Notes under the pieces: model-generated
The model's input: only the letters and a program-made list of their open reading frames with translations
Databases searched by the model: none
What the model was told of the DNA's origin: nothing
In this document: positions 1-7,753 of the stretch, one piece after another
How positions within the stretch are numbered: the stretch's first letter is position 1
Layout of the letters: every line of letters starts with the position of its first letter
Source of the DNA: Flagellimonas taeanensis
GTDB taxonomy: Bacteria; Bacteroidota; Bacteroidia; Flavobacteriales; Flavobacteriaceae
Assembly (NCBI RefSeq): GCF_003584105.1
Contig: NZ_QXFO01000006.1
Location: 186,001 to 250,000 of the forward strand
Direction of reading: 5' to 3'
DNA length: 64,000 nucleotides
Translations under genes and position numbers: made by a program

Positions 1-501
1 GAGGCTTCCGTGGTCAAGGATCAGCTCTACTTTTTCCTTGGTCTGTTTGTGCTTGAATGCAAATTTCCGTTCGGCCCCAAAACTTAGGGAAGCTATGGCC
101 CCATTCCGCTTCAGGTCTTTCTCCGCATCACTGTGCCAGGCCATGCCCTCTTCCCCGGAATGGTATAAGTTGAGCAGGCAGGAATTGTAGGCCTCCCCAG
201 TTCGTTTTTCAGCCAACGTCTTCAATTCCAAGAGTGCATCTGTCCACGGCAGGGCCTTTTTGGTATGGTTGGAATACGTATATTCAAAAGGTTGATCCCC
301 ATACCAAGCCACTTCGCGTTTGGTCTCTATGCGCTTGCCGTAGATGATGGCCACATCATTGGTCCAGGCAATGTTCGCCAAAAGCTCTTGAAAATAGGCA
401 TCCGCAACATTTCGGGCCATAACAGGACCGTAATAATTCACGGTGCCTTCTTTGGGCAACCAATTATGGTCGGGGTCTATTTCAGAGGTGAACAAATCCA
501 T
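1..501 (-). CDS. alkB: AlkB-family 2-oxoglutarate/Fe(II) DNA repair dioxygenase (partial)
   Basis: Repairs alkylated bases (1-methyladenine, 3-methylcytosine) by oxidative demethylation in the cytoplasm. I translated the minus strand from the ATG at 501-499 and get 167 residues open to the window edge, so the C-terminus is missing. Seen: the AlkB/ALKBH2-type run NLYHSGEEGMAWHSD, with the iron ligands H123 and D125, then ASLSFGAERKFAFKHK. The distal His and the 2OG-binding Arg should lie beyond the edge. The start overlaps the end of the upstream zinc-domain gene by 20 bp, which fits a translationally coupled fourth gene of the ada operon. The family call is firm; the substrate is inferred from family and context. 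Confidence 0.9.
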   Translation of the reverse strand, partial: MDLFTSEIDPDHNWLPKEGTVNYYGPVMARNVADAYFQELLANIAWTNDVAIIYGKRIETKREVAWYGDQPFEYTYSNHTKKALPWTDALLELKTLAEKRTGEAYNSCLLNLYHSGEEGMAWHSDAEKDLKRNGAIASLSFGAERKFAFKHKQTKEKVELILDHGSL

Positions 502-733
502 CTTTCCATTGTTTATATGCTGCCTTCATGCAGTGTCCGCAGGGTCGGAACCCCATTTTCCGTGCCTGGGCATCCGATTTGAAAAAAACTCTGTTCTCCC
601 GCTTCATGCGTTTGCCCGAAGCACACTCTAAGGTACCATATATTTTCAACTTTCTGTTCCCTGCCAGCACAATCTCCCCTCTTCGGATCATGTTCAGGAC
701 TTCCTTGTTATCGATGTCGGAATGAAGTACCAT
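482..733 (-). CDS. Free-standing Ada metal-binding domain protein
   Basis: An 83-residue protein consisting of little more than the zinc-binding, methylphosphotriester-accepting domain that forms the N-terminus of E. coli Ada. Seen: LECASGKRMKRENRVFF then FKSDAQARKMGFRPCGHC, which match the RENVSFY and AAGFRPCKRC parts of Ada. One Cys corresponds to the methyl-acceptor Cys and two lie in RPCGHC. The fourth zinc Cys of E. coli Ada appears to be replaced (CASGK instead of CxxxC). The gene starts 3 bp after the 2OG-oxygenase stop and overlaps alkB. The main Ada protein upstream lacks this domain, so this could be its sensor acting in trans (inference). It might instead have only a structural or repair role. 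Confidence 0.8.
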   Translation of the reverse strand: MVLHSDIDNKEVLNMIRRGEIVLAGNRKLKIYGTLECASGKRMKRENRVFFKSDAQARKMGFRPCGHCMKAAYKQWKDGFVHL

Positions 734-736
734 TTC

Positions 737-1450
737 TCAACTGACGGCATCGTGAAAAATGATTCCCATCGTATATCTTTCACCACGGTGCAGTTCGCTC
801 ACTCCATGCTTCATGTTCACCCGATAATATCCCTTTGTACCTTTTACGGGTCTAAAGTTAGTGGTGAAGAGTACCATATCCCCTTTCTTGGGCCTGAGCA
901 CAATGGCTTTGGATTGGGCCCTGGGTGTCTGCTGGGTCATCACGAATTCACCTCCTTGGTAATCCGTATCGGGGTCGCTCAAAAAAAGAACCGCTTGGAT
1001 GGGAAAATAGACCTCTCCATACAGATCTTGGTGCAATGTGTTGAACCCTCCCTTTCCATATTTTAAAATAAGTGGGGTAGGTTTCAACTGGTGCTGTTCC
1101 TTACATTGAGCTATCAATTCCTGATGGGTCTGTGGAAAAACCCTTTTTATGTTCAACGCTTTCATCCAAAGGTTGGCAACGGGAACCAAATGGGGGTACA
1201 ATCCTTCCCTGAGTTCTTGGATGGGTCCGGGCAAAGGGTAATCAAAATATTTGTATTCCCCCAACCCAAAGCGATAGCGTTCCATGACCACCGTTTTTCT
1301 ATATCCTTCTTTTTGATCATATAGTTCCTTCAAGGCATCGCACATATCTGGTTCCAAAAAATCTGGGACCAAGGCATATCCCTTGTTATGGAGACTTTCT
1401 TCCACTTGGTCCCATTTCACCTTGGAACTTTGGAGTGTTATCGTATTCAT
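737..1450 (-). CDS. 2OG-Fe(II) oxygenase of the ada operon
   Basis: A prolyl-4-hydroxylase-fold 2-oxoglutarate/Fe(II) oxygenase. Seen: GGFNTLHQDLYGEVYFPIQ with the HxD pair and, near the C-terminus, VNMKHGVSELHRGERYTMG with the distal His and a basic residue for 2OG. The open frame extends upstream to a GTG at 1492 that overlaps the ada stop by 4 bp (GTGA). I prefer the ATG at 1450, where the family-like sequence MNTITLQSSKVKWDQ begins, giving 238 residues. Proteins of this type often sit beside Ada and AlkB, which suggests a role in alkylation damage, but the substrate is not known to me and is not shown by the sequence. Confidence 0.82.
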   Translation of the reverse strand: MNTITLQSSKVKWDQVEESLHNKGYALVPDFLEPDMCDALKELYDQKEGYRKTVVMERYRFGLGEYKYFDYPLPGPIQELREGLYPHLVPVANLWMKALNIKRVFPQTHQELIAQCKEQHQLKPTPLILKYGKGGFNTLHQDLYGEVYFPIQAVLFLSDPDTDYQGGEFVMTQQTPRAQSKAIVLRPKKGDMVLFTTNFRPVKGTKGYYRVNMKHGVSELHRGERYTMGIIFHDAVS

Positions 1451-1488
1451 GTTGACTGTCCGTTTTTTGATTGATTTGATTGATGTTT

Positions 1489-2337
1489 TCACTCAGCAGG
1501 GGCCATTTGTGCAGCTTCCCACCCTATGATGGCACTTTTTCGGGTACTGCCCCACATATAGCCTCCTACTTTTCCGGTCGATTGGATGACCCTGTGGCAT
1601 GGAATCAGAAAGGCTACGGGATTTTTCCCAATGGCGGTGCCCACGGCGCGGGATGCTTTCGGTCTTTCCATTTTTTGCGCAATGGATCCATACACCTCCA
1701 GACTTCCCGTCGGAATTTTGAGTAGGGTTTCCCACACTTTCAATTGGAAGGGCGTGCCGTGCAAATGCAGCTTGATCTGTTCCTGCTTGCTCCAATCATC
1801 CCTAAAAATGGCCAGTCCGTCCTGCTGGTTCTTGTCCAACAGCTGTCGGTAGGTAGCGTTGGGAAAACGGGATTTTAAATCCTCGAACCCCTCTTTTCCA
1901 TCATCCACAAAGGACATATGGCAAATGCCCTTGGGCGTGGAGGCAACGATTAGTTTGCCAAAAGGGCTTTCTGCAAAACTATAGTTGATTTCCAAGTTTT
2001 CTCCCCCGTTCTTGTATTCCCCGGGGGTCATGCCTTCAATGTTGACGAAGAGGTCGTGCAATCTTCCCGTGCCGGAAAAGCCTGTCTCCATGGCCGTTTC
2101 GGACAAGGTGAGCTGTGCCTCCTTCAACATTTTTTTGGCATGTTCAACGCTGATGTACTGCATGAACTTTTTGGGACTTACCCCGGCCCATTCCGTGAAG
2201 AGTCTTTGGAAATGATATGGGCTTAAGTGAACGGATTCCGCAATCTCATTCAGGGAGGGCTGCTCTTTAAAATTGCTCCGTATAAAGGTGATGGCCCTTG
2301 CCACCCTATCGTAATTGAATTCTGCCTGCGTGTTCAT
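1489..2337 (-). CDS. ada: Ada-like fusion: AraC-type regulator plus O6-methylguanine-DNA methyltransferase
   Basis: Transcriptional regulator joined to a suicide DNA repair methyltransferase. Seen: an AraC-type double helix-turn-helix in the first ~105 residues (LNEIAESVHLSPYHFQRLF, then the second helix in TAMETGFSGTGRLHDLF). The methyltransferase follows, with IPCHRVIQSTGKVGGY holding the acceptor Cys near residue 247. The N-terminal zinc domain of E. coli Ada is missing and is encoded separately at 482-733. Two ATGs, at 2346 and 2337, are possible; the second gives the more usual N-terminus. It is the first gene of the operon, so it probably controls its own operon. Confidence 0.92.
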   Translation of the reverse strand: MNTQAEFNYDRVARAITFIRSNFKEQPSLNEIAESVHLSPYHFQRLFTEWAGVSPKKFMQYISVEHAKKMLKEAQLTLSETAMETGFSGTGRLHDLFVNIEGMTPGEYKNGGENLEINYSFAESPFGKLIVASTPKGICHMSFVDDGKEGFEDLKSRFPNATYRQLLDKNQQDGLAIFRDDWSKQEQIKLHLHGTPFQLKVWETLLKIPTGSLEVYGSIAQKMERPKASRAVGTAIGKNPVAFLIPCHRVIQSTGKVGGYMWGSTRKSAIIGWEAAQMAPAE

Positions 2338-2354
2338 AATTATCATATTTGAAC

Positions 2355-2362
2355 CAAAAGTA
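2355..2362 (-). promoter_or_regulatory. Candidate -7 box of the ada operon
   Basis: The minus strand reads TACTTTTG, matching the Bacteroidota -7 consensus TAnnTTTG, 8-17 bp before the two possible ada starts. That is a short leader. I see no clear -33 TTTG at the usual spacing, so this is a weak call. Confidence 0.35.
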
Positions 2363-2418
2363 CATGGTCCAACAGGAGCATAAAACCCGAATCTTGCTGA
2401 CTATTGATCGGCAACCAC

Positions 2419-3375
2419 TTACCCTGCCAACATTTCCTGGCTTTTCTTGAGGATGTCGGCCACCCTCTTTTTCAGCGCATCGGGTTCCACAATGGTGGCA
2501 TAGTCCCCGAACATGAGGTACCATCTAGCAAAACCATTTTCCATATCGGTGGTCAAAAAGGTCATTTCCATCTGTCCACCCACAGGTTTTTCCGAAACAA
2601 AGCCATAATGCTTCCTACCTCCCCTTATGTATTTGGCCACGGATTTTTCCACCAAGATCCTCACCTTGGTCTTTTCTACCTCTTCCCTTTTTTCACGGTG
2701 TTCGTCCATGGTCCCGTGCTCCAACATAAAATCCATGGAGGTCCTGGCGATGTGGTGTATCCTGTCCGTTCGGAAATGTCTGTAATCCATCCGCAGATGG
2801 CAATAGCCCAGAATATACCAAAAACCGTTTTCATGAAAAAGGCCCACAGGCTCTATCCGGCGTTCCGATGGGGTTTCTTCCCGGAGTGATTCGTACTTTA
2901 AAAAGACCTGTTTTCGCTCGGCAATACTCTCGAACAGGATTTCAAGGGCGTTGGGCACCTCTTCGTTGAACAGTACTTGCCCCGGTACGATGGATACCTG
3001 CGACTCCAAGGCTTCCACCCAATCCTTTTCCTTACCCCGGAGTACCGATTTCAATTTGTACATGGCCGACTCGTAGTAGGCTCCAAGGGATTTGTCGGTG
3101 AACTTTTGCATGAGTTTTTCCGCCGCCACAAAACTTCCGGCCTCTTCCCTGGTAAACATGACCGGGGGGAGGCGGTACCCTTCCATAATGGAGTAGCCCA
3201 CACCCGCTTCGCTAACTATAGGTACGCCAGAAGCTTCCAAGGTCCTGATGTCCCTATACACGGTACGCAAGCTCACATCGAAGCGATCTGCCAGTTCCTG
3301 TGCCTTCACAATCCGTTTGGATTGTAGCTGTATCAAAATGGCGACTATCCTATCAAAACGTTTGGCGGTGTCCAT
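2419..3375 (-). CDS. WYL-domain (YafY-type) transcriptional regulator
   Basis: DNA-binding regulator with a DeoR-type N-terminal helix-turn-helix (QELADRFDVSLRTVYRDIRTL) and a C-terminal WYL ligand-sensing domain (WYILGYCHLRMDYRHFRTDR). The open frame reaches an ATG at 3447, but the residues before MDTAKRFDRIVAILIQLQSK do not look like the family, whose members usually begin at that point. I therefore place the start at 3375, with 3381 and 3447 possible. It is divergent from a DinB-family gene, a common pairing in Flavobacteriia, and the space between them carries a symmetric pair of TGACA-N6-TGTCA elements that this protein may bind (inference). Confidence 0.9.
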   Translation of the reverse strand: MDTAKRFDRIVAILIQLQSKRIVKAQELADRFDVSLRTVYRDIRTLEASGVPIVSEAGVGYSIMEGYRLPPVMFTREEAGSFVAAEKLMQKFTDKSLGAYYESAMYKLKSVLRGKEKDWVEALESQVSIVPGQVLFNEEVPNALEILFESIAERKQVFLKYESLREETPSERRIEPVGLFHENGFWYILGYCHLRMDYRHFRTDRIHHIARTSMDFMLEHGTMDEHREKREEVEKTKVRILVEKSVAKYIRGGRKHYGFVSEKPVGGQMEMTFLTTDMENGFARWYLMFGDYATIVEPDALKKRVADILKKSQEMLAG

Positions 3376-3477
3376 TCCCATAATTGCGTGAGCTATCTCC
3401 CAAAGATAGGATTTCAATCCAAGGACCTGCGTTCTTTTCTTTCCCATCTTGATTCATTTATAACATTTTATTCGTGG

Positions 3478-3512
3478 CAAAGCTAGACCCATGGGGTGAC
3501 AACTGCTTGTCA
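3478..3512 (-). promoter_or_regulatory. WYL gene promoter with TGACA-N6-TGTCA element
   Basis: On the minus strand TAGCTTTG (3485-3478) matches the -7 box. Exactly 11 nt upstream of it lies the inverted repeat TGACA-N6-TGTCA (3497-3512). The predicted transcript would start near 3471. The same element lies 11 nt from the -7 box of the divergent DinB gene, so it probably binds one regulator at both promoters. Confidence 0.6.
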
Positions 3513-3543
3513 AGAACTTTTTTTTCGATTGATTTTTTTCTAC

Positions 3544-3578
3544 TGACACAGGGCTGTCACACCCCCCTTCTAATTTTG
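3544..3578 (+). promoter_or_regulatory. DinB gene promoter with TGACA-N6-TGTCA element
   Basis: TGACA-N6-TGTCA (3544-3559) is followed after 11 nt by the -7 box TAATTTTG (3571-3578), 34 bp before the DinB ATG. The arrangement mirrors the one facing the WYL gene. The element occupies the place of the -33 region, where a bound regulator could activate or block RNA polymerase. Confidence 0.6.
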
Positions 3579-3612
3579 GTTTCAGAAATCATAAACCTTT
3601 AAATAAAACGTC

Positions 3613-4107
3613 ATGGAAAACACCGTTAAAAATCAAACTGAAGCACAAGTCATCTCCCCTGCCCAACTATTGGAACACTACCAAGGTCACCGCGGACTTA
3701 CCCGAAGGGTAATCGAAGCGTTTCCAGAGAAGGAATTCTTCAACTACAACATTGGGGGAATGCGCACCTTTGCCGAAATGACCATGGAGCTTTTGGGGAT
3801 AGCCGTTCCCGGGCTGAAGGAAATCGTTACCCGCGAAACCACAGAACTGCAGGAACATTTTGAGCATGGGAACCAAAAAGCCAAGATTTTGGAAAGATGG
3901 GACCAGGACACGGAAGAGATCAACAAGCTCTGGGGGCAAATCGAATTGGAACGCTTCCAAGACCATATAAAACTCTTCGGCCAGTATGAAGGCACCGTGC
4001 AATCCTCCATTTTCTATTTTATGGACAATGAGATCCACCACCGAGGGCAGGGCTATGTCTATCTGAGATCTTTGGGCATTGAACCCCCGTTTTTCTACGA
4101 GCGTTAA
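3613..4107 (+). CDS. DinB-superfamily protein
   Basis: A 164-residue four-helix-bundle protein of the DinB/YfiT type, a group of cytoplasmic metal-binding or thiol-dependent enzymes of mostly unknown reaction. Seen: the family-like N-terminus (LLEHYQGHRGLTRRVIEAF), an internal acidic helix, and a C-terminal DNEIHHRGQGYVYLRSLGI, whose two His residues are typical metal ligands. The His normally found in the first helix is H25 or H28 (EHYQGHRG). It is probably the main target of the divergent WYL regulator. The exact activity cannot be read from the sequence. Confidence 0.88.
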   Translation: MENTVKNQTEAQVISPAQLLEHYQGHRGLTRRVIEAFPEKEFFNYNIGGMRTFAEMTMELLGIAVPGLKEIVTRETTELQEHFEHGNQKAKILERWDQDTEEINKLWGQIELERFQDHIKLFGQYEGTVQSSIFYFMDNEIHHRGQGYVYLRSLGIEPPFFYER

Positions 4108-4118
4108 AAACGATTGTG

Positions 4119-4337
4119 ATGAAGACCGTTTTGGTATTTAGGACTTCGGTATTGGGCAAGGGCCACATTAGGACACTCAGACCCTTATTGAACCAATTGA
4201 TAGACAGGAACGGGTATTGGAATTTTGACCTGGAGGATTGTGATAACATTCTCCGGGTCGAAACCCAAAACGTACAGGCACACACTATTTCAACTTTATT
4301 GAAAAAAAATGGATTTAGTTGCGAAGAACTCCATTGA
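4119..4337 (+). CDS. Small conserved-looking protein, possible HMA-like (ferredoxin-like) fold
   Basis: A 72-residue protein starting at the ATG 11 bp after the DinB stop (a GTG lies one codon earlier). Its pattern MKTVLVFRTSVLGKGHIRTLRPLLNQL ... WNFDLEDCDNILRVE alternates strands and helices like heavy-metal-associated or other ferredoxin-like domains, but it lacks a CxxC motif. It is likely cotranscribed with the DinB gene. I do not assign a function. Confidence 0.6.
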   Translation: MKTVLVFRTSVLGKGHIRTLRPLLNQLIDRNGYWNFDLEDCDNILRVETQNVQAHTISTLLKKNGFSCEELH

Positions 4338-4447
4338 AACTGTTTCCCGAAACACAACCGATGAAAAAGAAATCGGGTATGATCCCCGATCAAGGGATGT
4401 TGACCGAGTGTTCCGGTTTTGGACCATTCGCCCCCCTAAACAGCACA

Positions 4448-4487
4448 AGCCGGCATCCTGATCTTATGGATCAGATGCCCGCTTTTT
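4448..4487 (+). terminator. Terminator after the DinB transcript
   Basis: An imperfect hairpin (AAGCCGGCATCCTGATC pairing with GATCAGATGCCCGCTT, loop about TTATG) is followed by TTTTT at 4483-4487. It overlaps the stop codon of the converging BNR gene. Confidence 0.55.
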
Positions 4488-7485
4488 GTTTCAGTTGATT
4501 GAACTGGGACAATAGATCCAGATAGCGTGTTTTTTCCTCTTCTCCCGGCTTTTTATCACTTCCTCCCAAAATGTTGTTCAGATATGATATTTGGGCCACC
4601 ATCATCTGCTGGGGATAGGCACCTTCCTCATTTTTCAGTTGTTGCAACAGTTTCTTGAGTTCTTCCAATCGGACTTCGTCGGTCTTGTCCTTTTCCAGTT
4701 TTTTGATTTTGTCCTCCATATCGTCCTGCAGCTTCCTCGCATCCGATAATAGGTCCATCACCTTTTGCTGTAAAGCCAATTGCTCCTTCATATCCGATAG
4801 GGAAATGCTCTCTTCCTCCAACTTGGGGTCCATAAGTACCTCAAAAGATCTCTCGTACGATTGCCCATCCACCGTGAGTTTGGCTGTATAGGTACCGGGA
4901 AGCACCATAGGGCCGTTTTTATAGCGTCTTCCCTTGCGCTTGTCCCAAGGCCCTTTTTGGCGAAGGTCCCATTTGAATCGGTTGATGCCCCTTTTGGTCT
5001 CCAGCTTGCTGTCCAGATAGACAAAGGTCATGCTGAGCCCCATGTCTTCCACTTTTTCTTCCGTGGACTCCAGTTGGGTAGAGTCGCTCACAATGGTGGC
5101 CACTTCTTTGCCCTGAGCATCCAAAATCTGAAGGCTGACCCCGTCTTTTACCTCTTTGGGCAAATAATAATCAATGATAACACTGGTGGATGGGTAATTT
5201 GGAAAATCCCCCCCTCCCCATGGTGTCCTGTACCGAATGGTGTTGTCCGGCTTGAACAATAGCGGTTCATCTTTCAACTGGTCCATATTTTTGTCCTGAA
5301 GGGAGGTAATGTTATCCAAAATCCAAAAACCTCGTCCCATGGTGCTTAGGATCAAATCGCCCCGAAAAAGTGTGATGTCCGTGATGGGCGTTACGGGAAG
5401 GTTCTGTTGAAATTCCTTCCACATTTTTCCATCATCAAAAGAAACGAACATCCCAAATTCCGTTCCTGCGTACAATAATCCCTCACGAACGGGATCTTCC
5501 CGTAGCACACGGGCTGTGTAATCAGAAGGTATCCCATTGGAATCGGTACTGATGAGCTCCCAACTTTCCCCATAATTCTCTGTTTTGTAAAAGTAAGGTT
5601 TGGTATCTCCCAACAAATGTCGGTCCACCGCCACATAGGCTTTTGCCGGATTGAACTGGGAAGGCTCTACGGATTCCACTCTTCCTCCTTTGGGCAATTT
5701 CTTCGGGGTTACATTTTTCCAGGTCTTTCCGCCGTCCTTCGTCACGGAAATGACCCCATCGTTGGAACCCGTCCAGATAACGCCTTGGCTGATTTTGGAT
5801 TCCCTGATGGAATACAATGTGCTGTAATATTCCTCACCGGTAATATCGCGGGTAATGGGATTACCCGAAATGACCTGTTTGTCCGGCTCGTTCGCTGTCA
5901 GGTCGGGAGAAATGGTCTCCCATTGCTGCCCCCCATTGTTTGTTCTGTGTAGGTATTGCGACCCCATGTACACCACTTCGGGATTGAAGGGAGAAACATG
6001 GATGGGGGCCACTCGCTGGAATCGATATTTCAAATCCTTGGGATTGTGTCCATAAATATTGGATGCCCCAATGGAATACTCCCTGTCCATTCCCGTTTTC
6101 TTGCTATACACACTGAAACGGCCCTTACAGTTGTTGTACACGATGTAGTGGTTTCCGGGCATGGGAATAACGGGTCCTGTTTCACATCCCCCTACGTCTA
6201 TCATCATCTGGGTTCCCTGCGTACCCGTGGCAGTTGGGGCCATACTTGGGATGGCCAAGGTAGTGTTGTCCTGCTGCGCACCGTACACCCAATAGGGGTA
6301 TTGATCGTCCACGGCAACTTGATAAATCTCGGCCGTGGGCTGGTTGAACTGGGTGGACCAGGTCTTGCCCCCATTGTGGGACACATTGGCACCCCCATCG
6401 TTACATTGAATCAACAGATCTGGGTTATCGGGGTTCAACCAAATATCATGGTTATCACCGTGCGGAACGCTCATCCGTTTCCAAGTTTTACCACCATCGA
6501 TGGATTTTACCAACGGATTGGCGTTGGAATAAATAATATCTGGGTTGGTGGGATCCAGTTCAATATTGGTATAGTAAAATGGCCTGTTCACCAAATCTTC
6601 ATTGTCCGAAACATGGGTGAAAGATTTTCCTTGATCCACTGATTTGTAGAGCCCCCTATCCTCTCCCGGGGCCTCAATGACCGCGTAGAGTATCCGTGAA
6701 TCGACAGGGGAAACCGCTAGATCGATTTTGCCGATCAAGCCTTTGGGCAGTCCTTTTTCCAGTTTCACCCAGTCTTTGCCCCCATTGATGGACTTATAGA
6801 TGCCTCCTTCACTATTTTCCCCACCAGAATCGATGGTCCATGGGGTACGACGTGCTTTCCATGCTGCGGCATAAACCACATTGGGATTACCGGGAAGCAG
6901 TTCCAGGTCGGCAAAACCTACCTCATCGGATACAAAAAGTACCTTTTCCCAGTGCTGTCCGCCATCGGTGGTCTTGAAGATTCCGCGCTCACTGTTCGGC
7001 TTGAACGCATTTCCTATGGCCGCCACCCATACGGTATTGTAATCGGTAGGGTCTATTTCCACGGCACCTATCTGTCCGGCATTTTCCAGTCCTATGTGCT
7101 CCCAGGTTTTTCCTGCATCGATAGATCTGTACACTCCTTTTCCTTCGATGATGTTGCTGCGGATACCGTCCGACCCCGTTCCTACGTACACAATGTTGGG
7201 ATCGTTGACGGCCACTTCGATGGCCCCTATGGACGGCGTTTTGAAATAGCCATCGGAAACATTGTTCCAAGTAGTGCCATAATCGTCCGTTTTCCAAACA
7301 CCCCCTCCCGAAGCCCCTAGGTAGAATGTTCCGGGCAACATAGGGGTTCCGGTAACCGTGGTCACCCGTCCTCCCCGTGATGGTCCAATGGTCCGATATT
7401 CCAATGCTTTGAAGTCTTGTGCGGCCAAAGCGCAGGTAACAAAAAAAGATAGAGAAAAGTAAAAAGAGCGTAGTTGAATTCCCAT
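4471..7485 (-). CDS. Secreted BNR/VPS10-like beta-propeller protein
   Basis: A 1004-residue exported protein: signal peptide ending near CALAAQ, then a large beta-propeller region (~25-720) with many Asp-box/BNR units (DDYGTTW, DAGKTW, DGGQHW, NGGKDW, DQGKSF, DGGKTW, NGGKTW, NYGESW). A beta-sandwich-like region follows, then a charged helical tail (~880-1004) likely to form a coiled coil. Such proteins are widespread in Bacteroidota and are annotated as glycosyl hydrolase or sortilin-like. The propeller by itself does not prove an enzyme activity and I see no sialidase RIP motif. It stands alone between convergent and divergent neighbours, with a good -7 box before it. Confidence 0.85.
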   Translation of the reverse strand: MGIQLRSFYFSLSFFVTCALAAQDFKALEYRTIGPSRGGRVTTVTGTPMLPGTFYLGASGGGVWKTDDYGTTWNNVSDGYFKTPSIGAIEVAVNDPNIVYVGTGSDGIRSNIIEGKGVYRSIDAGKTWEHIGLENAGQIGAVEIDPTDYNTVWVAAIGNAFKPNSERGIFKTTDGGQHWEKVLFVSDEVGFADLELLPGNPNVVYAAAWKARRTPWTIDSGGENSEGGIYKSINGGKDWVKLEKGLPKGLIGKIDLAVSPVDSRILYAVIEAPGEDRGLYKSVDQGKSFTHVSDNEDLVNRPFYYTNIELDPTNPDIIYSNANPLVKSIDGGKTWKRMSVPHGDNHDIWLNPDNPDLLIQCNDGGANVSHNGGKTWSTQFNQPTAEIYQVAVDDQYPYWVYGAQQDNTTLAIPSMAPTATGTQGTQMMIDVGGCETGPVIPMPGNHYIVYNNCKGRFSVYSKKTGMDREYSIGASNIYGHNPKDLKYRFQRVAPIHVSPFNPEVVYMGSQYLHRTNNGGQQWETISPDLTANEPDKQVISGNPITRDITGEEYYSTLYSIRESKISQGVIWTGSNDGVISVTKDGGKTWKNVTPKKLPKGGRVESVEPSQFNPAKAYVAVDRHLLGDTKPYFYKTENYGESWELISTDSNGIPSDYTARVLREDPVREGLLYAGTEFGMFVSFDDGKMWKEFQQNLPVTPITDITLFRGDLILSTMGRGFWILDNITSLQDKNMDQLKDEPLLFKPDNTIRYRTPWGGGDFPNYPSTSVIIDYYLPKEVKDGVSLQILDAQGKEVATIVSDSTQLESTEEKVEDMGLSMTFVYLDSKLETKRGINRFKWDLRQKGPWDKRKGRRYKNGPMVLPGTYTAKLTVDGQSYERSFEVLMDPKLEEESISLSDMKEQLALQQKVMDLLSDARKLQDDMEDKIKKLEKDKTDEVRLEELKKLLQQLKNEEGAYPQQMMVAQISYLNNILGGSDKKPGEEEKTRYLDLLSQFNQLKQKAGI

Positions 7486-7513
7486 GAGTCGGTTTAAGTT
7501 GTTCGTTTCCTTT

Positions 7514-7521
7514 CAAATCTA
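7514..7521 (-). promoter_or_regulatory. Candidate -7 box of the BNR protein gene
   Basis: The minus strand reads TAGATTTG, a full match to TAnnTTTG, 29 bp before the ATG. The -33 element is not clear. Confidence 0.45.
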
Positions 7522-7753
7522 ATAAATACAGCCCAATATAGCGCTCAAGGGTAAGAAATTACTGTCTTTTCTGTTTTGGCCTAAATCAGTTTTTTCATCA
7601 AGAAACTACCGGTCATCGATGTATTTTGCATGACATCCCCAATTATTGTGGAAACGTCATGGTTTGGCTTCCTTTAGTTTCACAATATCGAAGGATATAC
7701 AACCAAATACGATTCCGCCTTCCCAAAGGGCAGTATCTACAAAAACCTACTTT

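Noticed and set aside
5956-6642. Plus-strand open frame of 228 codons
   Set aside because: Antisense to the BNR-repeat gene; the repeated pattern only mirrors the repeats of that gene.
4471-7485. BNR protein as a third sialidase
   Set aside because: It has Asp boxes but no RIP motif or catalytic Glu/Tyr blocks, and it is not linked to the sialic-acid operon.
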